Shown: positions 43,836 to 56,865, counted from the first letter of the stretch. The stretch: DNA of 64,000 bases from Corinectria fuckeliana (GCA_019137255.1 WPDH01000042.1:248001-312000), one strand, 5' to 3'. Notes: generated by a model not told the origin, from the letters alone. Numbers and translations are program-made.

Positions 43836-46800
43836 CTAAGTAGCCCGCAAAACTCCGATAGTCTTAGACTTAATCGAGTTGAAGCCCGCTGCTTGGTCGC
43901 TTGCCTCCATCAAGAGATGGTAGGCCAATACGTTGTTATCACGAGCCAACGAGAGCGGCGTGCGGCCGCGATTATCTTTCGACCATATATCGACCATGCC
44001 AGTCCGAAGAAGGAGCCTAACAGCTCCTTCATTGTCCTCAACAGCCCATGACAGAGGCGTACGTCCATTCTTGTCTCTAGAGTCCACTTCGACCTTGCCC
44101 GTCTCGAGGAGGAGCTTGACAGCTCCATATTTATCTTCAGCTGCCCATGAAAGAGGTGTGCGCCCATCGTTGTCTCTTGAGTCCACGTCGACCCCGCCGG
44201 TCTGAAGGAGCAGCTCTACAATTGCTTCGCTATATTCAGCCGCCCAGGACAGTGGAGATCGGCGGTAAATGTCTTTTGAGTCCACATTGACCTTGCCCGT
44301 GTCAAGGAGCAGCTTGATGGTTTCAACACTACCGTCACTTGCGGCCCATGACAGCGGTGTTCGGCCGCTATTGTCTCTTGCGTCTACGTCGACACCTCTT
44401 GTCTTCAGCATAAGCTTAGTAGCTTCATCATTGCCCGCGTGGATAGCCCATAGCAACGGAGCTTGACCCTTTATGTCTCTTGAGTTAACATCGACTTTGC
44501 CCGTCTCAAGTAAGAGCCTAGCAATCGCTTCGCTACCATCACTGACAGCCCAAGAGAGAGAATTGCGCCCGTTAATGTCTCTTGAGTTGATTTCAACCAC
44601 ACCTGTCATGAGGAGAATTTCCACGATTGATTCGTTGTGTACTACTGCATGAGAGAGCGGCGACCGGCCGAAATTGTCTTTGGAGTCGGGAAGAAACTTC
44701 CCGCTCGCGAGGACAGCGCCAAACACTTCTCCGCCGACATAAGACACAAGATTTGAGAGTATGGATCTTTTTTCTGAGAGCCTGAAAGTACGTCGCATAT
44801 GGCGCTCTTTGCTCCTGGCCTGAAAGAATTGGCCGCAATGTCTCCGAGTAGCACTGTCCGGGGGCAGGGCCATGACCAAATCGGTCTCCATTGCTTGGGC
44901 AGCTTCAAAACTTTCAGCGTCGAAAGCTGCTAGAAGTGGGCATCCACAGCGCTCTGCTTCTTCGTCGATGCAAGATTGGGGTGATGGGCGGGTTGCAATA
45001 AGGTGTGGGGTGTTAGCCACCGCTAATATATAAAGAAGGCTTGCACTGGACGTATACCGGAAGTGAGGTTGATCTTGGACGATGTTGTGAAGCTTGATCC
45101 ATCTGGTACGTTCAAGTGTCTGGAGGAAATGAACTTGTGCGATGCCACTACCTTCCGCTACGTCTGCGTGGTACAGAACATTGGGAACGGCATAGCTGAG
45201 AAATGGAAAGGCAGCCAAGATACCTGAGCGGTCACGGCCCTTATCCTGATGGGCTCCAGAGCCTGAAAGGGGTGTACAAGGATCAAGGGAAGTAAGCTCG
45301 TCCATGCTGCTATAGGCGAGACAGCAGGTCTTCAGCTTTTCATGGCTCTGCCCAACAAGATTATTCCCAAGATCTGGCCAGATGTCGTTTAATCCATTTT
45401 GGAAGAGGAAAAAGTCTCTGACTGACTCGTGGATGAATTGGACAATCGGTGATACAGACTTGGTGACCTCAACGAGGCCTTTTGAGGAGTCGAGTATGAA
45501 TCGCTCCATATCGTGTACTGAGACCGCTTGAATATCCCAGACGGACAGCGCCTTTGGCCGAGTACCGGAGAGAATGGCAAAGTACAGCTCTGGGGGTTTC
45601 AATGGAACTCTCGCAAAGAGAACCCACTGAATGCATAGCTGTAGTTCATCTTGATGCCGGTGGTCGCGCAACAAAATATCGTGGAATAGCTCGTGCAGGC
45701 CGCTAGGGAGATCTTCAAGCCGCTGTCGAAGTTCATGGATGCGTCCGCCATCATGCTCCTTGTTTAGGATCCCGACCACGAGGACAGCCCACATAAAAAC
45801 GCCGGACGACTTCTCTTGAAGACCATGTCGAATCTCCTCGGCGAGCACGCTGCGTCCAATATTCAATTCGCTATCCACGTATGTGGCAATATCCTGCCTG
45901 TGCCCTCTCTGGCCCTCGAGTATAAGATTCAGACCATGCTTGATCGTGATGTGTGGGTAGTGTCTACGCGAGTAGCAGACGTGAAACTTGAGCCCCGAAG
46001 ACATGGCTATTTCACATGTGGTTCCAAAAAACGATAGCATGTTGCGGATCTGGCCCTCGTCGCATTCATCCAAGGCATCGATAAAACACACCACGGGTGA
46101 TTTCTCAAGACTCCGTACCGCCTTTTCAAACAAAATCTCCAGCGACTGGACAGTCCATTGATGGGACGAACCGTCTTTGTTAGCTAGTCCGGGAGAGTTG
46201 AAGACGCGCCGAAGCTTTGGAAGCTGCTCGAGGAGCTGGAGTAACAGGGATCGATACATTCCCATCGTAGACTTCTCAAGGGCATGTCCTCGTGCATTGA
46301 AGAAGAAGCTGATGATTGTTTTGTCTTGCATGGTCTCTCTTGCATTCGATAGGGCAGACTTCATCAGAGTTGACTTCCCAGCACCCGGTTTTCCTTTGAT
46401 CCACAAGAGTCCGCGATGTTGATGCAGCTTGTTGACATCTAACCAGTTGAGATATTCTGGCGCTTTCAACACCCATTGGCATGTTTCGACATGAGCTTTC
46501 CCAACAGTCATATAGCGAGCATCAATTTGTTGAAACCACAATGAGTTCAGAAGTGACTGACACGGCTCAGCTACTACTGCCGATGTCATCCGTCGGAGGG
46601 CAGCGGCGACTTTCTTGAACTCGGGATCTTCTGGTCCCGTGAAGCGGCACATTTCCATATGATCCCGCCCTATATGCTCTGTCGTTTCGATGACCGGGAT
46701 ATTGAGATATGATGAGGCGTCCTCGACAACCTGACATGATGTTAGAGATGCATGCACTGCCGTGATATGCTAGGTACTGCGCACCTTTCGGCCCAAGACA

Positions 46801-47612
46801 CTCTTGGCCCCGTATTGCTCCTGGAAGGAATGTATGATCCAATCACTTCTCTGCGCAATCGGACCAAACTCGTCCCTGAGTTCTCTGAGGCGCTCTGACG
46901 AAGGAAGCAGAGATGCGACAATCTGCTCGTTGGCTTTGTAACCAGCGGCTCTGAAGGCTTTCTCGGCAGTGCGTCAAAGGAATCCGCGAGGGTCAGCGCC
47001 AGAATGAGGTGTGCCGAAAAACATGATACCGATCGTAGACTTAAAGATACTGCGAAGATGTATCCGGTTCCCATCACAGCCATATGACCTTCGCAGCAAT
47101 TCCTTGACGACAATGCCCCCTAGACTGTGTGCAATGAACAAGACCGGTCTCAGGGGTTCTAATTGACGCTCAGACTGTAGAGCGACTAGGAAGTCCCAGG
47201 CGATGTCGTAGACTGTATGTGTGCTTACTGGAGGCCCCGTCCAATGCTGAATCTTGGTGTCGTACCCATAAGTCAGCACTCGGGCATTAGGGACAATACT
47301 CGGCAGTAAGCACTGAGGCCAGAATATCGAGACATTGTGATTGTTGGCTTTGCGTCGGGATAGGGACGTTCGTAGGCCAAGTATGCGGGGTTTGCGAGGC
47401 GGTTCGACGGTTTCAACGTTCTTGTATGTCCAGGTTCGCTCGGGGTGGCCCTTGAACCCATGGACGAAGACAACACTTTCTGGTCAGCGAAACAGGCATG
47501 GAGCGGGAAACTAAGGAACCCACTCCAGCAAAGGCCAGTCGGGATCAACAGCGACCGTGAGGCCAGTTGAAGGGGTCGGCCGTTGCTGGCTTGCGCTTGT
47601 TCCCCCGTCCAT
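43836..47612 (-). pseudogene. NLR-type protein: SesB-like hydrolase, NACHT, ankyrin repeats; in-frame stop
   Basis: Fungal STAND/NLR architecture used in non-self recognition. Exons 47524-47612, 46785-47475 and 43836-46730 close in phase over 1,224 codons, but codon 197 is TGA (46976-46974). Before it: an alpha/beta-hydrolase domain of the SesB type, with VVFVHGFKGHPERTW, WPQCLLP, LTYGYDTKI, the serine motif FIAHSLGGIVVKELL and IMFFGTPHSGADPRGF. After it: RTAEKAFRAAGYKANEQIV continues the same domain, then NACHT with Walker A GKPGAGKST (46394-46368) and Walker B VVCFIDALDECDE, and eight ankyrin repeats. With the stop, only a 196-residue hydrolase fragment would be made. Alternatives are sequencing error, readthrough, or an intron I cannot see. 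The exon 2 acceptor (GAAAG) is weak. Confidence 0.85.
43839..44678 (-). repeat. Eight ankyrin repeats (33-34 codons each)
   Basis: Tandem units of 99-102 nt, with consensus D-x-x-G-R-T-P-L-S-W-A ... LLLxTGxVDVDSR, at the C-terminus of the NLR gene. Units 4-7 are notably similar to each other, suggesting recent duplication or gene conversion. Confidence 0.9.
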
Positions 47613-50600
47613 ACCGGCTTATCAACCGTACAAGACAGCTTCTCGAACGCGGGTCTTGCAACGAAACATACTGAAGCGGTGATCAAGAGCTGACGGGGTT
47701 GAGGCTAACGTAGCCTGATTACTTGGTCGCCGGATCAGGCTGCGGGTTAGGGCAACGGTGGTTCGCCCAATTCACCATTGGCTTACCTATGGGCAACGCC
47801 ACCTCTACGGCCACAACAGATTCCTGCATTTTACTTTTGGTTGTGTTGTCTCGAACATGTGTGATACTAGTTCCATGAGATTAACTGACCACCTTCAACT
47901 TGTCTTTGGGTACAATCGAAGTGATAGTCTATCACTATATTTAAGAGCAGCCGCAGGGAGGTCCAACGTTGTCTAAGAGCCCCGGTCTTCCTAGGTAACG
48001 ATCGCGCTGATCTAAAAATACCGGCAATTTCCTAGTGAGATGTCACAGTACCTTCTCCTGGACGAGCGAGGTAATTTGAAGCTCGGCAAGACTCTTTGAG
48101 CTTGGGATTGGACAACGTCTGCGGTGTTGGAGGTGCTGGGAATCTTGAATCGAAACCGCTCATATACGCTAAATGAAGACACTCCATCTAGCGGAAAATA
48201 TGCACATTATAGGAGAGACGGGAGATTCTAAGGCACTAAAGCTCGCGGTGATTCTGCAAGTGTTTGTCGTCGTCGGAAAGAAGAAAGGCACGGGGCAGTA
48301 TAAATGAGTCAATATACCCAGCTTCGTTGTAAGTGCCGCCAAGGGGAAGACTGCTTCCAGCGAAAAAGCGAGCGGGCTGATTGCCGGAAGAAACATTGTC
48401 AAGGCCATCGATTTAGGCAACCAATTCATATATCAAGATACGACACCTACAAACGCGACCTGGACTATAATGAGGCTAATCGCATATAGACAGACCTATG
48501 TGTGCGCGGATAGAGCTGCAAATGCCGACCTTAAGCCATTTAATTCTGAAGGATCAAAGAGCGTCCGGATTTCGTATTAATCAGCTGCTCTGACAACCAA
48601 TCTCACTAATATCGGCACTGAGGCTTGAGGCATCCGTCGTCCTTAGCCAAACAGCAATGGCAGTAGACACCATTACCGAAGCAATCAAGCTGAGGCTGCA
48701 TTGAAGAAGATACTATGCTGCTTTTAGCAGTTTCTGTCCGTGCTACATACTGAGCCACGGTCTGAGTTAAGCTTGCAGCCCTGTATCGGTAGAAGAGATT
48801 TCTCGGATAGATTAGTTACCCCGGACCGACCATGAGTGTGTGTGGCTTAGATAGTTGCCGCGCAATGTACCATCGACTAACCACCATGTTCTGGGCTACG
48901 TTTGCGTCGCCATGGGCCATAGGCGTGATGCTAATGAATGTTGCCAACTGCTTTCCGCAATTAAAGGAGACCTGGCCAACATCACAACGCCATTCTTATT
49001 CTTGACTTCGTTCTGAGTCGTCGAAAATCCCCACCCCTGGGCTCAGCAACCAAATCCCCCCCTTCATGAGAGGCCAGACAAAGAAAACCCTCACTCGAAT
49101 GATCTGGACTGGTCCGCTGTCGGCGGCTATAATTGCACTTTCAAGCATGCGTGAACCAGGTCTCCGCCTCTCCGGTCCACCGAACAGGTGGAGACAGGTG
49201 AGCCTAGTCCGAAGGCCAGTGCATACCTAGAGTGAGGCACGAGACGACAGGGTGACAAAGCCAGCCAGTCAGGATGGATAGGGGCGATGATTGAGACAAT
49301 CCCAGTCTTTCACGAGGTTCTCTTACGAGATCACTCGTCAAATCAGAAGTCTGTGGCAAACCCAAGGTTTTATCATCCTCCGACTCTCACAAGAGCGGAA
49401 GAAAGAGGATAATATATTGAAGATGGTACTATCACGATGGCAGGCTTGTGAGTAGCACAGCCTGAATGTTGAGTGTGGGGTATCGTGTATCTTTGTGCTC
49501 ACTCAAAGCAAGACAACAGCGAACAACAGGACTGGCCTGGCCAACCATAACGTGGAGGAGAGGAGCTCCACGGCTAGGTTAAGCGACAATGAACCGAGTT
49601 AGACGATGTAAATGACGGTCGGGATATCGGAAAACTTGCTGCAAATATTAGATTTCAGCCAGTATTCCAAGAATGCTCAAGGCTTCCCGTAACAGGCCTC
49701 ACCACGGATGTTTCTTCTCCTCGTATACTTGTGGCCAGAAGGCCGCATGAGACACGCAAGGTCCTCGTTAGTAGCCGATTGCGCTGTGCTGGTAAGGATG
49801 ACATGATTGATGATGAATCGCACATTGTGTATTTCTTGTCACGCGTAACCGTTAGAAAGGGTGGAGAACAAAAGTTGGCAAGGTCAGACAGCACCGAGCA
49901 AACAGTACGAATGTGGGGAAGGAAGATACATATGAGACAGACAGTGGTTGGCAGCAATGCCTGCACAATATGCAATGCAGTCCGCTTGCGGAAGTGCAAC
50001 ATAAAACGGATAACGTACCCACATCCGGGGAAGCCCTCATTCTGGGAGATTCCGTAAAGGGACCCTGTCACGATTAGCCTCGCGATAAAGGCCAAGTTAC
50101 CCGCCTATTTTCAATTTCGACTCCCAGGACCACGTTTCGTGGGGTAAGCAAAGAAGAAAGAAGCTACCAGCTCAAAAGCAACCTATCGTTGCTCAATAGG
50201 GACGAACGGACAAGCGAAGTGTATAGTAGGATTGGATATCGGTACTTAAGTGGCCCGCTTGTTTGACTCGTTCAATTGGAGGCTGACAAAGCTGGGGCAG
50301 TTGGCCGGAAACGTTTTGTAATTGGCGCCGAAAAGTGAGACTCGGCGGAGCGGCGGAAAGCCAAGGTTTAGAGACTTTGCAATCAACCCCACGATCTGAC
50401 CGCACCGCGTACCTTGTACTTCAAAGCTGCCTAGAGATGCTGTGGGCTGCGGGAGACGGAGGCGTCGGAAGGCGGACAACGAGAGGGCGGCAGGGCCTGC
50501 GGCGTAGAGATCCGGAGCCTGGAGGGAGGCCTTGGCGTACATAGCACAGACGACCACATACTAGATCAGATCGTCGCCCTGGAGTGGCAGCTGACGAACC

Positions 50601-52067
50601 ACGGCCTTCCACCAAAAACAAGATGAGACAGTCAGTGAGGCTATGGCTGGTTTAGTCGAGTGCCTAGGCCTAAGCTACTAGCTTATAGTAGTAGGCTTGG
50701 GGGGTGCCAGGGACGGACCAGTTAGCTGGGTTACTGGGCAGCGCCTTGTTTGGATGACGACGAGCCTCCCTCGACCCGGGACAGCGGCGTGCTTTCTAGA
50801 GGAGGCTTGCACCAGCCGGCGTGGTTCCCCCGCCACTAACCACAATCACGCACCCTTGCTCTGGTTACCTTAGTAAGGAGTTCCTTTGGAGCGAGTGGGG
50901 CGAGGAGAACAAGGATGCGATGCGTCGTCGCAAACAGAAGAACCTGGACAATAGGAATATCGACATGGGGTCGGTCGACTGGCGTGTCCCCGCGGTCCAC
51001 ATAATAGTCGTAGCCCATGTGGGTGCGTACTATGTAGCACGCAGTAAGTACATACATACTCGTACAGAGTCCACGGAGCCAGTCTGGGCCCGTAACATTC
51101 AACGTTGGAGGAGGATGGATGTTGAGAGCCATTTGAAGCCAGGAGGATACGTACACAAGCCAAGCCCCTTCTGTTGTCCGTCTGGGGCAATAAGCAGCGC
51201 CCTAAACTAACGGTCCTAAGGGGAAATGGACGCCCGAAGTAGTGGGCATGGCGTGGAATGGCGTGCGTGGACCTACTTAGGTGTGTTCTGGCAGTCTGCG
51301 CGGCCTAGACCAATTATAGATGATGGAGATTTGGCGTGGGATGGAGGGGAATAGCCACCTGCTTCTGCACCTGCTCTTGGAAGGGTCCACTACTTAGGCC
51401 TATCTAGTACGTAGTAGAGACGGCCAGAAACGAAAACCTTCATTCCCTCACGCTTTCCCTCTCGCTGACTCTCTCCTCTTCACTCTTCCATCTTCCATAT
51501 TTCCATCTCCCCTCGAACATTCCTCTCTCTAACCCAATTTCTACTCTTCGGCAAACTCCCCACCCAACTCCTCGGCGCGAAAAGCCACAGCGACACGACC
51601 ACGTCCGATTAGCCCGCTCTCGCTCAGTGTTCTCCCGCTCTCGGCGCAATACGCTACCTATCACATTTACCCCTCCACCAAACCCCCGACTCGGTCGCCC
51701 TGTGCCTAGGCGTCGCTGTCGTCTAGGCATCCCACCCGAAGTCCCCGAGGCCTCCCCGACAGCTCGGAATCCCCTCCGCCTTCCGTATAGCAGTACTTCA
51801 CTGCTCTAGCCGCTGCAGCTTAGCTGCCTCGCCCCTAACATCACTGTAACTCGGCATCTGTACCTCCGGGGCACTGGTTTTGTTGACTGTACCCCACCGC
51901 CCAGGCCTGTCAACTTAAGTCGTCGGTCCCGGCCGCCACTGCTAAACCCCTCGTCGTCATCCGTCGCTTCCAAGCACCAAACTTGCAACACGACAACAAA
52001 TTCCCCTTCGTCGCACTCGGACTCCGTCGACCGCAACCACAATCTCACACATACCACCAAACTCATC
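47613..52067. other. Gene-poor spacer, 4.4 kb
   Basis: No supportable gene. 48174-48577 has a plus-strand frame with fairly coding-like codons broken by one TGA (see findings). 51430-52060 is C/T-rich on the plus strand, as expected for the promoter-leader of the NMN adenylyltransferase gene. Elsewhere composition is ordinary and frames are short. Confidence 0.5.
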
Positions 52068-53089
52068 ATGGCCTGCGACTACCAATACGTCAAGGACATG
52101 ACTCGCGAGGGTTATACCTTCCCTTCGCACCGACTTCAACGTACTTGCGATCCCTCTCGCACGCCCTTAATTCTGGTCGCTTGCGGCTCATTTTCCCCGG
52201 TCACCTTTCTGCAGTAAGTGTCTAAGAGAACCGTCTACCCAAAACTCCTCGCTCTAACTCGGTAAGCCTTCGAATGTTCCCGATGGCCAGAGACCACTGT
52301 CGGAATGAGGGGTTCGAAGTTATTGGCGGCTTTTTGAGTCCAGTTTCGGACGCATACAAGAAGAAGGGCCTTGCTCCGGCCCGGCATCGCATTCGCATGT
52401 GCGAGATGGCTACCGAAAACACCTCCAAATGGTTGATGGTCGATCCCTGGGAAGCCGAGAGCCCGACCTACATTCCCACAGCTCGTGTGCTCGACCACTT
52501 CGACTACGAAGTCAACGAAGTCATGGGAGGCGTTGAGTGCACCGATGGCACCCGCAAGCGCGCTCGAATCGCCCTCCTCGCCGGCCTCGACTTGATTCAG
52601 ACCATGTCCACCCCCGAGGTCTGGGACACGCGCGATCTCGATCACATTCTGGGTAACTACGGTGTCTTCGCCCTCGAGCGTTCCGGAACAGAGCTAGGCT
52701 CCGCCTTGGCGAACCTCGAACAGTGGGAGGAAAACATACACATCATTCGCCAGGTACGAGACCGCTGTGTGCCGTCCTGCACCTGCATCCGCATCCATCC
52801 CTCCCGCCACGTGGCTAACATCCCATGACTAGGTCGTCACCAACGACATCAGCAGCACCAAGGTCCGTCTGTTGTTGAAGCGAGACATGAGCATCGATTA
52901 CCTGTGAGTGCCCATTGACAATTTTCTCCTCCCAGCCCCGCGCTAACTGTACGTCTCAGAATCCCCGATAGTGTCATCGACTACATACAAGAGCAGAATC
53001 TTTATCGCGACCTCGACATGTCCAGCGACTCCAAGGGCAAGGATAAGGCCGATTCTGACATGTCCGTGGCTGGTCCAAGTAAGGGCTGA
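52068..53089 (+). CDS. Nicotinamide/nicotinate mononucleotide adenylyltransferase
   Basis: Transfers AMP from ATP to NMN or NaMN, the shared step of NAD synthesis. Exons 52068-52213, 52267-52753, 52833-52903 and 52960-53089; 277 residues, normal for eukaryotic NMNAT. The nucleotidyl-transferase motif ACGSFSPVTFLHLRMF (GxFxPxTxxHL) spans intron 1, which splits the codon of its second-motif His. The second signature, ISSTKVRLLLKRD, is at the start of exon 3/4, and YIQEQNLYRD closes the fold. Other family blocks visible: GGFLSPVSDAYKKKGLAPARHRIRMCEMA, WLMVDPWEAE and YGVFALERSGT. The short polar C-tail (SSDSKGKDKADSDM) is variable in fungi. Start at 52068 follows a CA-rich leader and gives the conserved spacing. 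Probably nuclear/cytosolic. Confidence 0.95.
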
Positions 53090-54838
53090 TTCAACCCCGC
53101 TTGCCGTGGGCCATACCATTTTTTTAACAACACGAAACCATTACTCATCCCGCCCAAAGCGCCCCAGGCCCTAGGCCTAACAGGCGCAAGTTTATGGGAT
53201 TATTCTAGAGCTTGTGGGGAGTCCAACATTTCCAACAACACCCTTCAAGATAAACGGGAGTTTGACCGGCTGCCATGGGGAATTGGAGTCGGTGAGCAAG
53301 GATCCAAGTCTGGGTCTTGGTAGTATCCTGCTCAAGTGGCGCGCTCGGCGCTTCAGAGCCCTTTCTCGGCCGAGTGAGAACTTCGTGGGCTGAGGAGGAA
53401 AGTCAGTGCCGTACATTCCCCAATGGGCAGTACGGAGGTTGTCTCGGAGATAGAGTTTCTTGGTCTCATTCCCACTGGCAACGTTGGACACTCTTTGATT
53501 TTTGTGTTGCACGGCGTCTAGGGCGGAGTTGCAGATGATGCTTCTTTCTGTCCGATAGAGTCCGCCACCAAGGCGGCAGTATCTATTTTCCCTCCATGAA
53601 TCGAGGTGACAAAAGCTGGGAGAGTCCCGCAACTGTCTGCTCGCTCAGTCTTCCCCGTGGAGGCGTCGTTGTGTTCGAATCCCGGAGACGTGATGGAGAT
53701 GATGAGCAGTAATTTCCTCTGGAGAGGTGGCTGTCAGCGACAGCGTTGATAAATCCCGTCGATATATAGGAAGCTAGGTGCGCTCCTATATACCCCGGAC
53801 TATCCGTGGGGCTATCGTTGGGGGGGGGGGGGGTTCAGTTGGCCTCTGCCGGGCTGCTTGCTACAAGCGATAGTCATTGTACGTCACTACTGACTTGGCT
53901 TGGGGGGAATACCCGATTTCGCAAGTGCAGGGGGACGAAGCAATGCAAGCAAACCGACCGCCGGCGGGCCTGAGACAAGCTCAGATCTGAATGAGGATGT
54001 TGGCACCGTAACGATGATGATGAAAGATTAATGGACAGAGCTTCTTCATACCCTAGTCTATCTCTCAAAGCCAAACGCTATCTAGATCAGGAAGCTGGGC
54101 CATCTGCATCACGATACCGGCTTGGCGCTCCTCGCCTTCATGCAGAGTTCCGTCCATTGGACATGGTTGAACGGCTGGCGCATCCCGCCGACATCCGGGG
54201 CATCCTATCCAAAGGAGAGGACGTGTCTGTTTTGCAAGCCCATGGACCAGACAAGGAACCTGCAAAGAGGCGGCAAGTCGCAAAAGTGCTTTATTTAGGC
54301 GCAGTAGAAGCCCGGCCAGCGTCTTGCTGTGGCTAACAGAACCGAAGCACCTGCAGAATGAGGGAAGGCGCGCCGTGATGGCCAGCTTGGGCCAGGAACC
54401 GAAAGATCCCTCGATGAGTGGCCGAATCGCCGGCGGCGCATCGGTGAACGTGCCCAGATCGATAGGACGGGGATCTTGATAGGGAGGGATGGACCGGGGT
54501 GGGGAGGCGCTGCCAAGACTCGAGCTGGATGCCGGGCTCTGCGTTTCGCGATAAATTGTCCAGAGCTGCGGTATCGCATTGGGCGACAGGGAGCTGGCGT
54601 CGGGGATTGCCACTGCTATGGGCTTTAGTCTTTGAGGCATTGACTCGGGAAACAGGGGCGGCGCGGGATGAGGCCGAGTTTGGTGCATATCATCAGATAC
54701 GGACGGAAACAGATAATATATATATAAGTAAGTTGGCAGATTTGCACTCACTGCCCAGGGCGAGATACACACCACCGGATACCACCTCACCTCGCCTCGC
54801 CTCGTCCCTTTTTTCCTCCGTTCCCAACCCTTCCCGCG
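53090..54838. other. Intergenic with poly-G tract
   Basis: About 1.75 kb, including the 3' UTR of the NMNAT gene and the promoter of the nuclease gene. A run of 14 G lies at about 53820. Open frames on both strands lack family features. Confidence 0.55.
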
Positions 54839-56865
54839 ATGAAGGTCCCCCTCGCCGCGTCGCTGCTGCTGAGCGCCCTGTGCGTGCCGGTGCCGGTGTC
54901 GGTGTCGGCCGAGACCATCGCCGAGATCAACGGCGACCGGTTCCTGTCGGCCTACAAGGACACCAACGTCACCGGCGTCGTCGGCCTGGTCACGGCCGTG
55001 GGCGGCGCCGGCTTCTGGCTGCGGTCCACCAAGCCCGACAAGAACGTCGCCACCTCGGAGGGCCTGTACGTGTACGGCGGCAAGGCGGCGGCCACGGTGG
55101 CTGTGGGCGACGTCGTGACGCTCGATGGCCTGGTGAAGGAGTATAGGTGAGTCTGCGATGAGTGTCCTTGTGCTTGCGGTGGAAGCGGTCGTGCAAGTGC
55201 CGTTGCTAACCACCATTCTTCTTCTTCTCCTCCCACAGGTCTTCCTCGGACTACCTCTACCTCACCGAGCTCACCTCCCCGGCCAACGTCGTCGTGCAGT
55301 CGTCCAACGCGGCCTTTGAGCCGCTCGTCATCGGCGTCGACACGCCCACCCCGCCGGGCAAGCAGTACTCCAAGCTCGACGGCGGCGACGTCTTCGCCGT
55401 GCCCAACGCGGTCGCCCGCGTCTCGGCCGAGAACCCCAAGCTGCAGCCCCGGACCTACGGCCTCGACTTCTGGGAGAGCCTCGTCGGTGAGCTGGTCACC
55501 GTGAGGGACGCCTACGCCCTCAGCCGCGCCAGCACCTACGGCGACGTCTGGGTGCGCGGCGATTGGAAGGTGTCCGGGCTCAACGGGCACGGCGGCCTGA
55601 CCATGCTAGACAAGGGTACTTGCTGACCATGATTTTCCTTTTATCCCCGATGCTTCTTTCTTCTTCTTCTTCACCCAATTGGTCTTTTCGACGACTTTGC
55701 TGACCGACCTTGCTGCGCAGACGCCCAGCCAGAGGCCATCACCATCGGCTCGCCCATCGACGGCTCCAGCAACTCGGACGACACGAAGCTCGGCGACTAC
55801 CTCGGAGACATCACCGGCATCGTCTCCTACGCCTTCGGCTTCTACCGGATCCTGCCGCTGACGGCCGTCGCCGCCGTCGAGCCCGCCGACGCCGAGTTCC
55901 CGCCCGTCGGCTTCTCCAGCACCGGCTCCTGCAAGGGCATCACCGTGGCCGACTACAACACCGAGAACCTCAACCCGGCGTCGGCGCACCTGCCGCTCGT
56001 CGTCGATCAGATCGTCCACAAGCTGCTCACTCCGGACCTCATCTTCCTCCAGGAGGTGCAGGACAACACGGGCGCGACCGACGACGGCGTCGTAGCTGCC
56101 AACGAGACGCTCGTCGCCCTGGTCACCGGCATCGAGGAGGCCAGCGGCGTCGTCTACGACTTCGTCGACGTCGACCCCGTCAACAACGCCGACGGCGGCC
56201 AGCCCGGCGGCAACATCCGCGTCGCCTACCTCTACCGCCCGGACGCCGTGCGGCTCGTCGACGTCGACCCGGGCAACGCCACGACAGCCAACGCGGTGCT
56301 CGCCGGCCCAACGCTCAAGTATAACCCGGGGCTGATCGACCCGACCAATTCGGCGTGGGAGGCGACCCGCAAGCCGCTGGCGGCCATGTGGCAGCCGGTC
56401 AAGGGCAGCGCGACGCCCTTCTTCACCGTCAACGTGCACCTCAGCAGCAAGGGCGGGTCGACGTCGCTGCACGGGGACCCGCGGCCGCCGGTGAACAAGG
56501 GCGTGGAGAAGCGCACGCTGCAGGCGCAGACGACGGCGGCCTTTGTGGCGCAGATCCTGGCGGCGGACCGCAAGGCGCACGTCATCGTGGCGGGCGACTT
56601 CAACGAGTTCGTGCAGGTCGAGCCGCTGCAGACCTTCCTGGACGTGTCCGGGCTGGTGGACATGGACGACGCGGCCAACATCTCCGCCGTGGAGCGGTAC
56701 ACGTACCTGTACGACATGAGCTGCGAGGCCCTCGACCACATGTTCATCAGCAAGAGCCTGCGGACCGGGGTCAAGTACGAGCACATGCACGTCAACACGT
56801 GGCAGAACTCCGACGACCAGGTTAGCGACCACGATCCCAGCGTGGCGCGCTTCAACTTGTGTTAG
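54839..56865 (+). CDS. Secreted endonuclease/exonuclease/phosphatase-family protein
   Basis: Three exons, 54839-55146, 55239-55615 and 55721-56865; 609 residues. An N-terminal signal peptide is likely (MKVPLAASLLLSALCVPVPV..., cleavage near residue 23). The N-terminal third (TIAEINGDRFLSAYKDTNVTGVVGLVTA; GLYVYGGKAAATVAVGDVVTLDGLVKEY) is an OB-fold-like region of the kind found in extracellular nucleases. The C-terminal part is the EEP catalytic fold: VADYNTENLN, IFLQEVQDN, NVHLSSKGGS, VAGDFNEF and a closing SDHDPSVARF, which supply the expected metal-binding and catalytic Asn/Glu/Asp/His residues. This resembles ExeM/NucH-like extracellular DNases and phosphatases. Substrate is inferred. Highly GC-rich codons. 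The upstream gap is CT-rich with a 5-bp CCTCG repeat just before the start. Confidence 0.92.

Noticed and set aside
51207..51221. TAACGGTCCTAAGG, matching the core of the I-CeuI homing site
   Set aside because: Flanks do not match the longer recognition sequence or LSU rRNA, so a chance short match is the simplest reading.
53664..53680. GTTCGAATCCC, similar to a tRNA B box
   Set aside because: No A box at the right distance and no acceptor or anticodon stem could be drawn.
55606..56832. 408-codon antisense frame over the nuclease gene
   Set aside because: Mirror of the very GC-rich third positions of the sense gene; Val/Arg/Asp-repeat composition, no domain.
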